This document shows, piece by piece, positions 25,847 to 34,454 of a DNA stretch of 64,000 nt (position 1 is its first letter; every line of letters begins with the position of its first letter). The DNA comes from CAVXEF01 sp963827315 (lineage in GTDB: Bacteria; Planctomycetota; Phycisphaerae; Sedimentisphaerales; Anaerobacaceae), in NCBI GenBank assembly GCA_963827315.1, contig CAWHAL010000002.1, positions 1-64,000 of the forward strand. Reading direction: 5' to 3'. A program made the translations under genes and the position numbers. The notes beneath the pieces are model-generated. The model worked only from the letters and a program-made list of their open reading frames with translations. It was not told the origin of the DNA and did no database searches.

Positions 25847-25881
25847 CGCCGTTCCTTCGTGGGAACGGCGGTTTTTTTTGT
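25847..25881 (+). terminator. Strong rho-independent terminator of the B12 riboswitch
   Basis: CCGCCGTTCC and GGAACGGCGG form a perfect 10-bp stem with loop TTCGTG, followed by eight T. It lies between the aptamer and the first gene, as expected for transcriptional control. Confidence 0.9.
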
Positions 25882-26014
25882 TGGCCGGCCCTCGCGTTAA
25901 GGGCTGGATGATGTGAAAGGAGGCGAATTCAGCGTTTAGCGTATAGCGTTTAGGATACAGGAAAGAGTTTTTGAAAAGGTTGTGATTTTTTGAATTAGAA
26001 GAGGAGGAAGAAAG

Positions 26015-26818
26015 ATGGCTTCGAGGAGATTGATGAGTTTAATTTTGGCATTTGCAATCGCCGGCATTGCCGGCGCCGACATCGCTAATTTTGACGACTT
26101 GAGTTTGGCACCTGAATCCTATTGGAACGGCTCAGATGGTTCAGACGGCTTCCAGAGCGGTCCGGCATGGTTTAACAATAGCTACACAGACTGGGGCAGC
26201 GGCTACTACTCGTGGGACGGGTGGGCATATTCCAATACGACCGATACAACAACGCATGGATACGCCAATCAGTACAGCGCTACAACCGGCGGCGGATTCA
26301 ACTCTAACAATTACGGCCTTTCCTACGTTCCACTTGACTTTACGGGAGGAACATACGAGCCGATTCCCACCTCGCTAACTTTTACAGACGGCTATATGGC
26401 AGCCGGCGCGTATTTTACCAATACCACTTATGCATATCTTTCGATGAAATATGGCAACGATGCCCCCGCCAAGAAGTTCGGAGGTTCGAGCGGTGATGAC
26501 CCTGACTGGTTCCTGCTGACTATCATAGGCAAAGATGCCGTCGGGGCTTCAACGGGCACCGTTGAATTTTACTTAGCCGATTACCGCTTTGCAAACAATA
26601 GCCAGGATTACATCGTCAACACATGGGAATACGTTGACCTGAGCTCTTTGGGTGTAGTCAAGAGTCTGGAGTTTAGCCTTAGTTCCAGTGATGTCGGCAG
26701 TTTCGGTATGAATACTCCGGCGTATTTTGCGATGGATGACTTAAATTGCGTTCCCGAGCCGGCGGCAATTAGTCTGCTGGGTGTTGGCGGATTGTTGATT
26801 CGCAGGAGAAAGAGGTAA
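26015..26818 (+). CDS. DUF4465-type PEP-CTERM surface protein
   Basis: 267 residues. Signal peptide MASRRLMSLILAFAIAGIAG; a DUF4465-like beta-sandwich with tell-tale elements FDDLSLAPESYWNGSDGSDG, GYANQYSATTGGG and YADYRF-like LADYRFANN, WEYVDLSSLG; and a C-terminal PEP-CTERM signal (VPEPAAISLLGVGGLLIRRR) for exosortase sorting. GAGG sites lie before the ATG. It is first in the B12-riboswitch operon. As I recall, DUF4465 proteins recur near cobalamin-transport loci in Bacteroidota, which suggests corrinoid binding at the cell surface; here that is inference. Confidence 0.85.
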   Translation: MASRRLMSLILAFAIAGIAGADIANFDDLSLAPESYWNGSDGSDGFQSGPAWFNNSYTDWGSGYYSWDGWAYSNTTDTTTHGYANQYSATTGGGFNSNNYGLSYVPLDFTGGTYEPIPTSLTFTDGYMAAGAYFTNTTYAYLSMKYGNDAPAKKFGGSSGDDPDWFLLTIIGKDAVGASTGTVEFYLADYRFANNSQDYIVNTWEYVDLSSLGVVKSLEFSLSSSDVGSFGMNTPAYFAMDDLNCVPEPAAISLLGVGGLLIRRRKR

Positions 26819-26828
26819 ACAAGCAAAA

Positions 26829-27764
26829 ATGAGCAGACAAATAGCTTTATTGATGGTCATTGCGCTGTGGACGGGCATGGTCCCACTCTGCTTAGCCGGC
26901 CCTTATGCTCCATCGGCCGGAGAGCCGAACTCCACGGCGATTTCTAAGGATGACCCTAATTTTGTAGCGTGGGCCACAGGAGTTACCATTCAGCGTGGTT
27001 ACGTTGATATAAATGAGCCCGGCCTGGGCTATGTATCATACGGTAACGATTCCAATGCACTCGGAAAGGCAGAAGGTGACTCATACGATGTTATCAGCCT
27101 CGGCGACGGCGGGACAGCTACAGTTACCTTCGAATATCCAATAACAAATGGTCCGGGTTATGATTTTGCTGTGTTTGAAAATAGTTTCAGTAAAGATTTT
27201 CTTGAACTTGCATTTGTCGAGGTAAGCAGCGATGGGAACAACTTCTTCCGTTTTAATTCGGTTTCACTAACCCCAACGAACACTCAGGTTGGCAGCTTTG
27301 GTACATTGGACACGACTAATCTGCACAACCTTGCCGGTAAATACTGCCAAGGCTACGGTACCCCCTTCGACTTAGAAGAACTCGCTGACGTTAATTCCCT
27401 ACTAGACATCAACTTCATTACGCATGTTCGTATTATTGACGTTGTAGGTTGTATTGAGGATGAATACGCCAGCTACGATTCGTTGGGCAATAAAATAAAT
27501 GACCCCTGGCCGACTCCTTTTTCAACGGGAGGCTTCGATTTGGATGCGGTAGGCGTAATTCATGAAAAAACACTTTTGGCAGATTTTAACAATGATGGAG
27601 TCGTTAATTTTTCTGACTACAGTATCTTTTTATCGGCTTATCTGAGTCGGGCAGGTGATGAAAACTGGAAAAGGTGGTGTGACATTTCCGAGCCGGCAGA
27701 CAACGTCATTGATATGCTGGATTTTGCAAGGTTTGTGGATGAATGGTTAATCAGCGAGCAATGA
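26829..27764 (+). CDS. Secreted surface protein with C-terminal dockerin-like repeats
   Basis: 311 residues with a signal peptide (MSRQIALLMVIALWTGMVPL, ending near CLAG). Residues about 25-240 form a beta-rich domain with GDGGTATVTFEYPI, YDFAVFENSF and VRIIDVVG, a cell-surface domain type I have seen beside DUF4465 proteins. The last ~60 residues contain two EF-hand-like calcium loops (DFNNDGVVNFSDY and DISEPADNVIDMLDF), as in dockerin type I. It starts 10 bases after the DUF4465 gene, so the two are co-transcribed under the B12 riboswitch. Exact role unknown. Confidence 0.82.
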   Translation: MSRQIALLMVIALWTGMVPLCLAGPYAPSAGEPNSTAISKDDPNFVAWATGVTIQRGYVDINEPGLGYVSYGNDSNALGKAEGDSYDVISLGDGGTATVTFEYPITNGPGYDFAVFENSFSKDFLELAFVEVSSDGNNFFRFNSVSLTPTNTQVGSFGTLDTTNLHNLAGKYCQGYGTPFDLEELADVNSLLDINFITHVRIIDVVGCIEDEYASYDSLGNKINDPWPTPFSTGGFDLDAVGVIHEKTLLADFNNDGVVNFSDYSIFLSAYLSRAGDENWKRWCDISEPADNVIDMLDFARFVDEWLISEQ

Positions 27765-27794
27765 TGCACCTAACAAAGCTGAACTGAAAAGACA

Positions 27795-28613
27795 ATGCGA
27801 TGCCTACGAAAAAAAGCTTTTACGCTGGTTGAATTGCTGGTGGTCATAGCAATCATCGGCCTTCTGATGAGCATATTGATGCCGGCCTTAGCCGCAGCAA
27901 GGTCACAAGGCAGAAAGGTTGTCTGCGAGAGTAATATCCGTCAGCTTCTTCTGGCCAATATCGGTTATGCTACCGAAAACGATGGTTTTTATGCGCCGGC
28001 TGCGAGCGATATGTACGCTGGTGGAAAAAATTTGCATCGCTGGCACGGCGTAAGGGATAGTCACGATGAACCGTTTGAACCACTCAGAAGCCCACTGGCG
28101 GCATATTTGGCTGATGGGTGCGTAAAGAAATGCCCACAGAAGGTTAATTTTCGCCACGGTGAGCCGTGGGAGTGGGACTTTGAAGACGGTTGCGGCGGAT
28201 ACGGCTGTAATATGACGTACATCGGCTCACGGATATGGTGTAGCGGCTACACAAAGCAATCTTACGAAGCAACTACAAAAGATGTTGAAGTCAGACAGCC
28301 GAGGCTAACTCTGATGTTCGCAGATACTGCGATGGCTGAGCTGGATAAGGGCAGTCCTTACTACTTAGAGTACTCGTTTGCTGAACCGCCGTACTTTGTG
28401 GTCAATGGCGAACCTGCTATAAGTTGGGGATATGCATCGCCGTCCATTCACTTCAGGCATCGTGACAGAGCCAATATCGGGTGGGCCGACGGCCACATCA
28501 GTTCTGAAAAAATGGCCGCCTTCAAAGAGAAAAATGCTTATGGTGTCAAATCCAGTGATATGATGTTAGGCTGGTTCGAGCCGATAGATAACAGCTTGTT
28601 CGATTTGAAATAA
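27795..28613 (+). CDS. Type II secretion pseudopilin-like protein (H-x9-DG type)
   Basis: 272 residues. The prepilin cleavage/methylation motif KKAFTLVELLVVIAIIGLL is followed by one transmembrane helix and a globular domain with several Cys. The H-x-DG box (HRDRANIGWADGHIS), typical of planctomycete pseudopilins, is near the end. It is third in the B12 operon, 30 bases after the dockerin protein. It could form or decorate a short pseudopilus that presents or exports the two preceding proteins; this is inference. Confidence 0.88.
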   Translation: MRCLRKKAFTLVELLVVIAIIGLLMSILMPALAAARSQGRKVVCESNIRQLLLANIGYATENDGFYAPAASDMYAGGKNLHRWHGVRDSHDEPFEPLRSPLAAYLADGCVKKCPQKVNFRHGEPWEWDFEDGCGGYGCNMTYIGSRIWCSGYTKQSYEATTKDVEVRQPRLTLMFADTAMAELDKGSPYYLEYSFAEPPYFVVNGEPAISWGYASPSIHFRHRDRANIGWADGHISSEKMAAFKEKNAYGVKSSDMMLGWFEPIDNSLFDLK

Positions 28614-28614
28614 A

Positions 28615-29406
28615 GTGGTTTGCGGCGTCGAGGTCTGTATAATCGGCGAGGTGGACAGGATTAAGCTAAAACAGGGCGCTGGCTGTGCGTTGCAAAGTCT
28701 GAATCATCTGCTTTGGCCAGCGGTGTGCATCAACTGCCGTGCGAATATCTGCGAAACCGACAAAGACCTGTGCACAAGCTGCTGGGAAGAGATACTATCG
28801 TGCAGCGGCAGCGACTACTGCCCGCGATGCGGCAAGGATGTAAGCAAATTCGCTTTAGTGGGAGGGGCCTGCCCCGATTGTCAGGGCAGAGAGATTCATT
28901 TCGACGGGATAGCACGAAGCGGCGTGTATGCAGAGGCGCTAAAGGAAATGATACTCGCTTTTAAGTTGGCGGGGCGAACGGAACTGAATTCGGTACTTGG
29001 TTTTTTAGGCAATACTGCGCTACAGAGCAGTCCGTTCTATAACGAGATAGAATTCTTTGTGCCGGTTCCGCTACACTGGTCAAGAAGGCTTTGGCGAGGG
29101 TATAACCAATCGCTGATAATAGCCAAGGAATTAAAACACGCATCAGCAAAGATAAATACAGAGCTTGCTCGAATCCGCAGAACGAAATCCCAACTAACAA
29201 CAGCAAGCGCTGCTGCTCGTGCGAGAAATGTAGCCGGCGCATTTGCGGTGCGGCGACGACATAAATTCAAGGGGGCAAAGGTCTGCCTTGTCGATGATAT
29301 TAAGACGACCGGTGCGACATTGAATGAGTGCGCTAAGACTCTGAAAGAGGCGGGGGCATCAAAGGTTTATGCGCTGGTTTTGGCCGTGGCCGGGCAAAAC
29401 GTTTAG
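28615..29406 (+). CDS. comF: ComF-family amidophosphoribosyltransferase-like protein
   Basis: 263 residues from a GTG at 28615; a GTG at 28651 is an alternative. Double zinc-finger region (CINC, CTSC, CPRC, CPDC) then a phosphoribosyltransferase domain with the PRPP loop VCLVDDIKTTGATLNECA. ComF proteins assist DNA uptake in competent bacteria. It begins next to the pseudopilin stop, and pili and ComF often act together in transformation, but pseudopilin of this H-x9-DG type is not a known DNA-uptake pilin. A hairpin terminator follows. Confidence 0.88.
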   Translation: MVCGVEVCIIGEVDRIKLKQGAGCALQSLNHLLWPAVCINCRANICETDKDLCTSCWEEILSCSGSDYCPRCGKDVSKFALVGGACPDCQGREIHFDGIARSGVYAEALKEMILAFKLAGRTELNSVLGFLGNTALQSSPFYNEIEFFVPVPLHWSRRLWRGYNQSLIIAKELKHASAKINTELARIRRTKSQLTTASAAARARNVAGAFAVRRRHKFKGAKVCLVDDIKTTGATLNECAKTLKEAGASKVYALVLAVAGQNV

Positions 29407-29407
29407 C

Positions 29408-29431
29408 GGTTGTCGGAACGACAACCTTTTT
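29408..29431 (+). terminator. Rho-independent terminator after comF
   Basis: GGTTGTCG/CGACAACC stem with a 3-base loop followed by TTTTT, two bases after the comF stop codon. It ends the B12-operon/comF transcript. Confidence 0.88.
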
Positions 29432-29443
29432 GAGAAATTCAAT

Positions 29444-29473
29444 GGTCGCCGTGCCGGCGACCGCTAAACAATA
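29444..29473. repeat. Left palindrome of the RAYT 2 element
   Basis: GGTCGCCG-TG-CCGGCGACC-like palindrome followed by GCTAAACAATA. All 30 bases are repeated exactly at 30033-30062, on the other side of the transposase gene. Confidence 0.92.
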
Positions 29474-29482
29474 AAGAAATTA

Positions 29483-30031
29483 ATGATGATTATCGCCTAT
29501 CACGCCATTTTTACCACATACGGCACATGGCTGCCAAATGACCCGAGAGGCTCATATTCAAAAGAAATTTATAACAGCCAACTGGAGGCGTTGGCCGGTA
29601 TCAAATACGGTCGGCAAAATCCATCACCAGCTAAAAACCTGTTAATGAAATTCTGGACTGTTGCAACGCCGTGTATTAACCGACAACCATTTTTCATCGA
29701 TGACAATTCCCGATCGATTATTGCTGACGCTTTTGAAACGGTTGTTCAACGACTGAGTATAGAGGTTCCCGCCTGTGCAATAATGAACGACTATGTGCAT
29801 ATACCTGTTCCGCGTTCAAAGCACAGAATCGAATATATAGTCAATCAACTCAAAGGCGCTGCTACAGCAGCTCTGAAACCAAAGAAAACTCCCTGGAGTC
29901 GTGGTTGCTGGAAGGTCTTCATTACGGACACCGAAGCACTTTTGGCTGCTGTTGAATATATTCAAGCCAATCCTGCCTCCGCCGGTCTTCCTGCCCAATC
30001 TTGGGATTTTGTTACGCCTTTGCAAGTCTAA
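29483..30031 (+). CDS. REP-associated transposase (RAYT), copy 2, with altered HUH motif
   Basis: 182 residues of the Y1/IS200-like family, with N-terminal AIFTTYGTWLPND, candidate catalytic Tyr in YIVNQLKGA, and C-terminal YIQANPASAG. The HUH motif reads DYVHIPV: the first His is replaced by Tyr, whereas copy 1 has NHVHIV. Metal coordination should suffer, so the enzyme may be inactive. It is bracketed by two identical 30-bp palindromes. Confidence 0.85.
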   Translation: MMIIAYHAIFTTYGTWLPNDPRGSYSKEIYNSQLEALAGIKYGRQNPSPAKNLLMKFWTVATPCINRQPFFIDDNSRSIIADAFETVVQRLSIEVPACAIMNDYVHIPVPRSKHRIEYIVNQLKGAATAALKPKKTPWSRGCWKVFITDTEALLAAVEYIQANPASAGLPAQSWDFVTPLQV

Positions 30032-30032
30032 G

Positions 30033-30062
30033 GGTCGCCGTGCCGGCGACCGCTAAACAATA
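30033..30062. repeat. Right palindrome of the RAYT 2 element
   Basis: Exact 30-base copy of 29444-29473, in the same orientation, starting 2 bases after the RAYT stop. Together they delimit a 619-bp unit. Confidence 0.92.
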
Positions 30063-30068
30063 GAAAAC

Positions 30069-30848
30069 CTACAGTTTTTCGTATTTTATGACGGCGCGGT
30101 ATAGGCCGTTGATGCGTGAGCCTTCTACGATGAGGGGCGAGTATTTTTCGTTGCGAGGCTGAAGCCTGACCTTATTGTCCGGCTCGAAAAAGACACGCTT
30201 AAAGGTTGTTTCGTGCGGCATTGAGAAACGGATGAAACAATCGTCGCCGTTGTGGACCTCGGCGGCAGGTGAGAAAATCACGATGTCGCCTTCGCAGAAC
30301 CTCGTCTCCATCGAATCACCAACTACGCGGACGGCAAAGGCGTTCGGGTCGTGCACATCGGGACAGCGGACATAATCATCGGCTATGCCGACCGGATAAT
30401 CGAGGTCGTCGAAATCGGCGGGGTAGCCTGCTTCAAGTTTGTTTATGACGGGAACCAGTCGGCCGGCGGCAATCGGAGGAGATTCTTTTTCTTCGGTGTC
30501 GAGCCTGCTTCGGTCAAGAAGACTACCGAGCTGAGCTGCATCGCCCTTTGCCTGTACCAGATTTCTGATGAGCTGTCGCCATTTCAGAATCTCGGCTTCG
30601 GCAGATTCATATTCCTGGCGGATATCAGAGGGCAAAGACTCCATATGTGCGATATGAAGCAACAGGCCCGGATCGAAATTAAGCACCCTCTCGAGCTTTC
30701 TGAGCAGCTCGTCACTTGGAGGATTTTTTACCTTGCTGGTTTCGATGGTGGAAAGATACGGCTTGGAAAAGCCAGTGCGACTACTGACCTCATCGAGTGT
30801 CAAATTCAACTGCTCGCGTTTTTTTCTTATTATCTGGCCCAAGGACAT
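30069..30848 (-). CDS. XRE-family regulator with S24 (LexA/CI-like) peptidase domain
   Basis: 259 residues. N-terminal helix-turn-helix (IIRKKREQLNLTLDEVSSRT, GFSKPYLSTIE), a helical linker, a LexA-type cleavage site (KLEAGYPA, Ala-Gly) and an S24 catalytic domain with Ser in VVGDSM and Lys in TFKRVFFE. Such proteins are repressors that self-cleave in response to DNA damage or another signal. It may control itself or a nearby gene; no operator is recognised and no prophage is present. Confidence 0.88.
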   Translation of the reverse strand: MSLGQIIRKKREQLNLTLDEVSSRTGFSKPYLSTIETSKVKNPPSDELLRKLERVLNFDPGLLLHIAHMESLPSDIRQEYESAEAEILKWRQLIRNLVQAKGDAAQLGSLLDRSRLDTEEKESPPIAAGRLVPVINKLEAGYPADFDDLDYPVGIADDYVRCPDVHDPNAFAVRVVGDSMETRFCEGDIVIFSPAAEVHNGDDCFIRFSMPHETTFKRVFFEPDNKVRLQPRNEKYSPLIVEGSRINGLYRAVIKYEKL

Positions 30849-30915
30849 AGCGACAATTTTATCACAAAGGATTTCAAATACAAACGAAAGTTTGATAATT
30901 ATGCAACAAATTTAA

Positions 30916-31476
30916 TTAAAAGAGGGTGTGCTGAAGGAGAATTTTGAGGCCGAGGGCGATGAGCACAAGTCCGCCGAAGGCTTCGGCGGCAGCTTCAAAA
31001 AAGTGGCCGAATTTTTTGCCAATCCATACCCCCAGATAAGAAAGGACAAAGGTAACCGAGCCTATGATTATCACGGCTGTCGCTAAGGATGTAACCAACA
31101 GGGAAAGTGTTACGCCGACAGCGAGGGCATCGACACTGGTTGCGAGGGACAAGGTCAGCAAGACAAAAATATTTTCGGGATTAAAGTTACGGCTCGTAGG
31201 CTCGAATTTGAATGATTCATAAATCATCTTTCCGCCGACGGCGGTCAGAAGCGCGAAGGCGAGCCAGTGGTCGTAACCGGTTATGAGCTCCTTTATGACC
31301 AGTCCCGCGAGCGAACCGAGCAGAGGCATAAGAGCCTGGAATCCGCCGAAGAAAATTGCGATTCGCAAAGCGTGTCGCACCTTTAAGTGGCGGCAGGCGG
31401 CACCGCTGACGACGGAAACTGCAAAGGCATCCATCGCCAAAGAAACGGCTATCACCGTGATTGTTAAAAAGTTCAT
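30916..31476 (-). CDS. mntP: MntP-family manganese efflux pump
   Basis: 186 residues with six hydrophobic helices and the two signature acidic motifs of the family, SLAMDAFAVS (helix 1) and LSLATSVDALAVG (helix 4). It exports Mn2+ from the cytoplasm. Length and topology are normal. A yybP-ykoY manganese riboswitch often precedes mntP but I do not see one in the short upstream gap, which carries a GTCGAA/GCTCAGG repeat instead. Confidence 0.88.
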   Translation of the reverse strand: MNFLTITVIAVSLAMDAFAVSVVSGAACRHLKVRHALRIAIFFGGFQALMPLLGSLAGLVIKELITGYDHWLAFALLTAVGGKMIYESFKFEPTSRNFNPENIFVLLTLSLATSVDALAVGVTLSLLVTSLATAVIIIGSVTFVLSYLGVWIGKKFGHFFEAAAEAFGGLVLIALGLKILLQHTLF

Positions 31477-31554
31477 CGGTTCGACCCTTCGACTATGCTC
31501 AGGGCAGGCAAGCTCACCATCAATTGTCTATACGGTCACTCAACACTAAATCAA

Positions 31555-32337
31555 TTAGGGTTTGCATATTTTACAAGGTCTTTTGCCGGCCTCTATCGCG
31601 GCCTGTCTGCTGCTGTAGCTGACCAGATTTGCCGGTTTTATTTTTTTCGCTGAGGTGCAATCCGGTCTATGGAAGACATCACTAATTCTCGACGCGACGA
31701 ATTGATATTCGGCTGAGGGTTGCTCGGCGGTTTTGGCGGGGCGTTTTGCAGCGCCCGTCTCTGGAACAACATTGGCATCACTGACATTGCTGACCCGAGT
31801 GCCGGGCGGATTGGCTGCGAGGTAAAACTTAATAAATTCATCAACCTGACGCAATACTACTTCGGTCACTTTAGCAGGTATATCCTTGATGGATACTACC
31901 TGCATAGCCGGTTCGGTCCACCAGACATCAGCCTTCATACGCCGTTCCGGCTCATTTGCCAAAGAAACATCGGCAGCCAACGATGTTTGAATGCGCAGCA
32001 CATATTGTTGTAAATTGTCGAGCGTCAACATATCTATGTCGACTCTAAGAATCGATATAGGCAAATTTGAGGACATAAGATTGCCACGAATAGGTCCAGA
32101 GTACTTTTTAATAGCTGCTTCCGTAATCTTTCGATTTACTTTGTCTACGAGCTCCCCCCAAGGCAGGCCCTCTATATTCGATGCGGCCGGCGAAATCATA
32201 ACCACCACCCCCGCTGAAGCTGACAAATCAGGCAATGCGGGCGTATAATCAGACGAGAGAGACTCTATTGCGCCCAGAGCAGGGACGCATAAAATTCCAA
32301 CAACAAATAAAACGAGATAATATTTTTCGGTCTTCAT
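31555..32337 (-). CDS. Secreted protein with C-terminal Ada-like metal-binding motif
   Basis: 260 residues from the ATG at 32337. Signal peptide MKTEKYYLVLFVVGILCVPA; a middle region without recognised domain; and a C-terminal Ada/thermonuclease-tail-like motif (VFHRPDCTSAKKI ... RQAAIEAGKRPCKICKP) that normally binds zinc through Cys. It was probably recruited as a small extracytoplasmic zinc module. No neighbour suggests a pathway. The start at 32361 would place eight residues before the signal peptide, so it is less likely. Confidence 0.65.
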   Translation of the reverse strand: MKTEKYYLVLFVVGILCVPALGAIESLSSDYTPALPDLSASAGVVVMISPAASNIEGLPWGELVDKVNRKITEAAIKKYSGPIRGNLMSSNLPISILRVDIDMLTLDNLQQYVLRIQTSLAADVSLANEPERRMKADVWWTEPAMQVVSIKDIPAKVTEVVLRQVDEFIKFYLAANPPGTRVSNVSDANVVPETGAAKRPAKTAEQPSAEYQFVASRISDVFHRPDCTSAKKIKPANLVSYSSRQAAIEAGKRPCKICKP

Positions 32338-32377
32338 AATCCTTCCTTTCAAGACTTCCACAGGGGTCTATACGACT

Positions 32378-32686
32378 TTATGCGATAAGCGCGAAGGCGT
32401 CGGTGACGGACATACCCTCTTTGATGCCGAGCGCTTTTGCCTTTGCGTTGGCCTTTGTGATTTTACGATTTGCGAAACGGTCAAGGGTTCCAATGGGGTT
32501 ATCGGGGGTGCTTTCAACTATTGCGGCGGCGACGCCGAAACCTTCGCAGGCTTTGACATCGATAGCGGGACAAGCTAAAAAGCCTTTTGAGCCGGCCACC
32601 AAGAGTATATTAAAGCCGGCCCATTTAGTCTGCACGCCTTCCACAAGGCCGTTGGGCGTCTGATATGTTTTTGTGTGTATCTCCAT
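32378..32686 (-). CDS. DUF1805 (YunC-like) protein
   Basis: 102 residues, normal for the family. Characteristic segments: VAGSKGFLACPAIDVKACEG (with Cys and Asp), GVAAAIVESTPDNPIGTLDR and MSVTDAFALI. The function of YunC-like proteins is not established. It is encoded 24 bases from the phosphohexomutase on the same strand, so co-transcription is likely. Confidence 0.85.
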   Translation of the reverse strand: MEIHTKTYQTPNGLVEGVQTKWAGFNILLVAGSKGFLACPAIDVKACEGFGVAAAIVESTPDNPIGTLDRFANRKITKANAKAKALGIKEGMSVTDAFALIA

Positions 32687-32709
32687 TATTTATTCTATTC
32701 TTTGTCTAT

Positions 32710-34086
32710 TCAATGTGATACGGGTCTTCCGAGCTGAGCTTTAATCTCGGAAAGTTTCTCTTCGAGCAGCTCTTTAGTCTTTGCCTCGACATTCAGTCTG
32801 AGCAACGGCTCAGTATTGCTCGGGCGACAATTGAACCACCATTCTTTATAACGTGCGGTGATGCCATCGAGGTGGTCGATGTCGGCATCGGCGTACCTTT
32901 TTTCGAGCTCATTCATTTTTGTCTGTTTATCATCGACTTTGAAGTTTATCTCACCGCTGCTGCAATATCTGCGGAGCGGCTTTAAGAGCTGGCTGAGGGG
33001 GACTTTGGAGTCGCTGACGATGTTCAGGACGTGTGAGAGAGTAATCAGACCTGAGTCGGCGTAGTAGTTGTCGCGATAATAGAAGTGGCCTGAGAGCTCG
33101 CCGCCGAAAACGGCGTGAGAATCGCGCATAGCTTTTTTCATAAAGGCGTGGCCGACGCGTTCCCTTCGAGGCGTGCCGCCATTTTTGATAATTTCCTCTG
33201 GGACGACCCAGCTACTGCGTAAATCGTAAACGACGGTTGATTTTCGCTCTTTACTTAGAAAATAAGCAGCCATCAGTGCCGTCAGGAGGTCACAACTGAT
33301 GGTTCTGCCTTTTTCATCGACCATCATAAGTCTGTCGGCGTCACCATCGAAGCAGACGCCGAAATCACATTTTTGTTTTTTAACGGCGGCCTTTATTTCG
33401 GCGAGATTCTTTTCGATAAGGGGATTTGGCTCGTGTTCGAATGTGCCGTCATATTTGAAGTTTATCGGGACAATTTCTATTGACAAATCGCCGAAGACAA
33501 TAGGTATCAGTTTACCCGCCATTCCGTTTGAGGCATCGATGGCGACTTTCAGGGGTCTGAGCCGAGACTTCAAGAACTTGAGGACGTGATTTTTGTACTC
33601 GTCGGTCAAATCACGTTTTTCCACTGAGCCCGTGGCTTTGCCTTTGGTGTGTATCAGGGCGACGGCGATGTACTCTATGTCTTTGAGGCCTGTATCAACG
33701 CCGACGGGCTTAGCGCCGAGGCCGGATATCTTAAAACCATTATACTTAGCGGGGTTGTGCGAGGCAGTTACCTGGACGCCGCCACAGGTTCCAAAGTGAT
33801 TGACAGCAAAATACAACTGTGGGGTATCAATCATACCTATATCAATGACATTTGTTCCAGCGGCCCTGATACCTTCAATGAGGGCCGCTGCCAGCGGTGG
33901 GCTGTGGTTTCTCATATCACGGCCGACACAAAGTGCCCGCGTATTGGCCTGTCCGCGTTCGTAGCCAGTCAGCATCGAGCGCAGAAACCGTGCTGAGGCA
34001 TAACCGATTTTCCAGGCGACCTCATCATCAATCTGGTCCGGATAAAGCCCTCTAATATCGTACGCCTTAAAGATAGCAGGGTCCAT
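32710..34086 (-). CDS. Phosphomannomutase/phosphoglucomutase
   Basis: 458 residues from the ATG at 34086 (GAGGG upstream); longer starts add a non-homologous N-terminus. It interconverts hexose 1- and 6-phosphates. Visible: active-site Ser in QVTASHNPAKYNG, metal loop DGDADR, sugar loop GGELSGHFYYRDNY and phosphate-binding RPSNTEP. It supports cell-surface polysaccharide synthesis. Sequence does not decide between mannose and glucose. Confidence 0.93.
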   Translation of the reverse strand: MDPAIFKAYDIRGLYPDQIDDEVAWKIGYASARFLRSMLTGYERGQANTRALCVGRDMRNHSPPLAAALIEGIRAAGTNVIDIGMIDTPQLYFAVNHFGTCGGVQVTASHNPAKYNGFKISGLGAKPVGVDTGLKDIEYIAVALIHTKGKATGSVEKRDLTDEYKNHVLKFLKSRLRPLKVAIDASNGMAGKLIPIVFGDLSIEIVPINFKYDGTFEHEPNPLIEKNLAEIKAAVKKQKCDFGVCFDGDADRLMMVDEKGRTISCDLLTALMAAYFLSKERKSTVVYDLRSSWVVPEEIIKNGGTPRRERVGHAFMKKAMRDSHAVFGGELSGHFYYRDNYYADSGLITLSHVLNIVSDSKVPLSQLLKPLRRYCSSGEINFKVDDKQTKMNELEKRYADADIDHLDGITARYKEWWFNCRPSNTEPLLRLNVEAKTKELLEEKLSEIKAQLGRPVSH

Positions 34087-34315
34087 ATAATCCCTCAATC
34101 GACTGTGCCTCAAAGCCACAGAGCGAACTCTCTTTTGCTTTGAAACCAAATAACCGATTCCCGGCGTACTATACAACGGCCGCGACACAAATGTCAACAA
34201 TCAACTCATCGGTCTTTGGGGTCTGAAGGCGGCAACCGATGCGAAGAGGAAATAGTTGACAGTTTGACGGCGGTTTCTGTAGAATGAGGTTAGCCTTGTT
34301 CGTAAAGAAATTATT

Positions 34316-34387
<72 letters not shown>

Positions 34388-34454
34388 TTTTTTAGTGTTT
34401 GTGGGCGGTCTACAAAATATCTAAAACAATCCGGTTTTAAGGAGATTATTAGCA

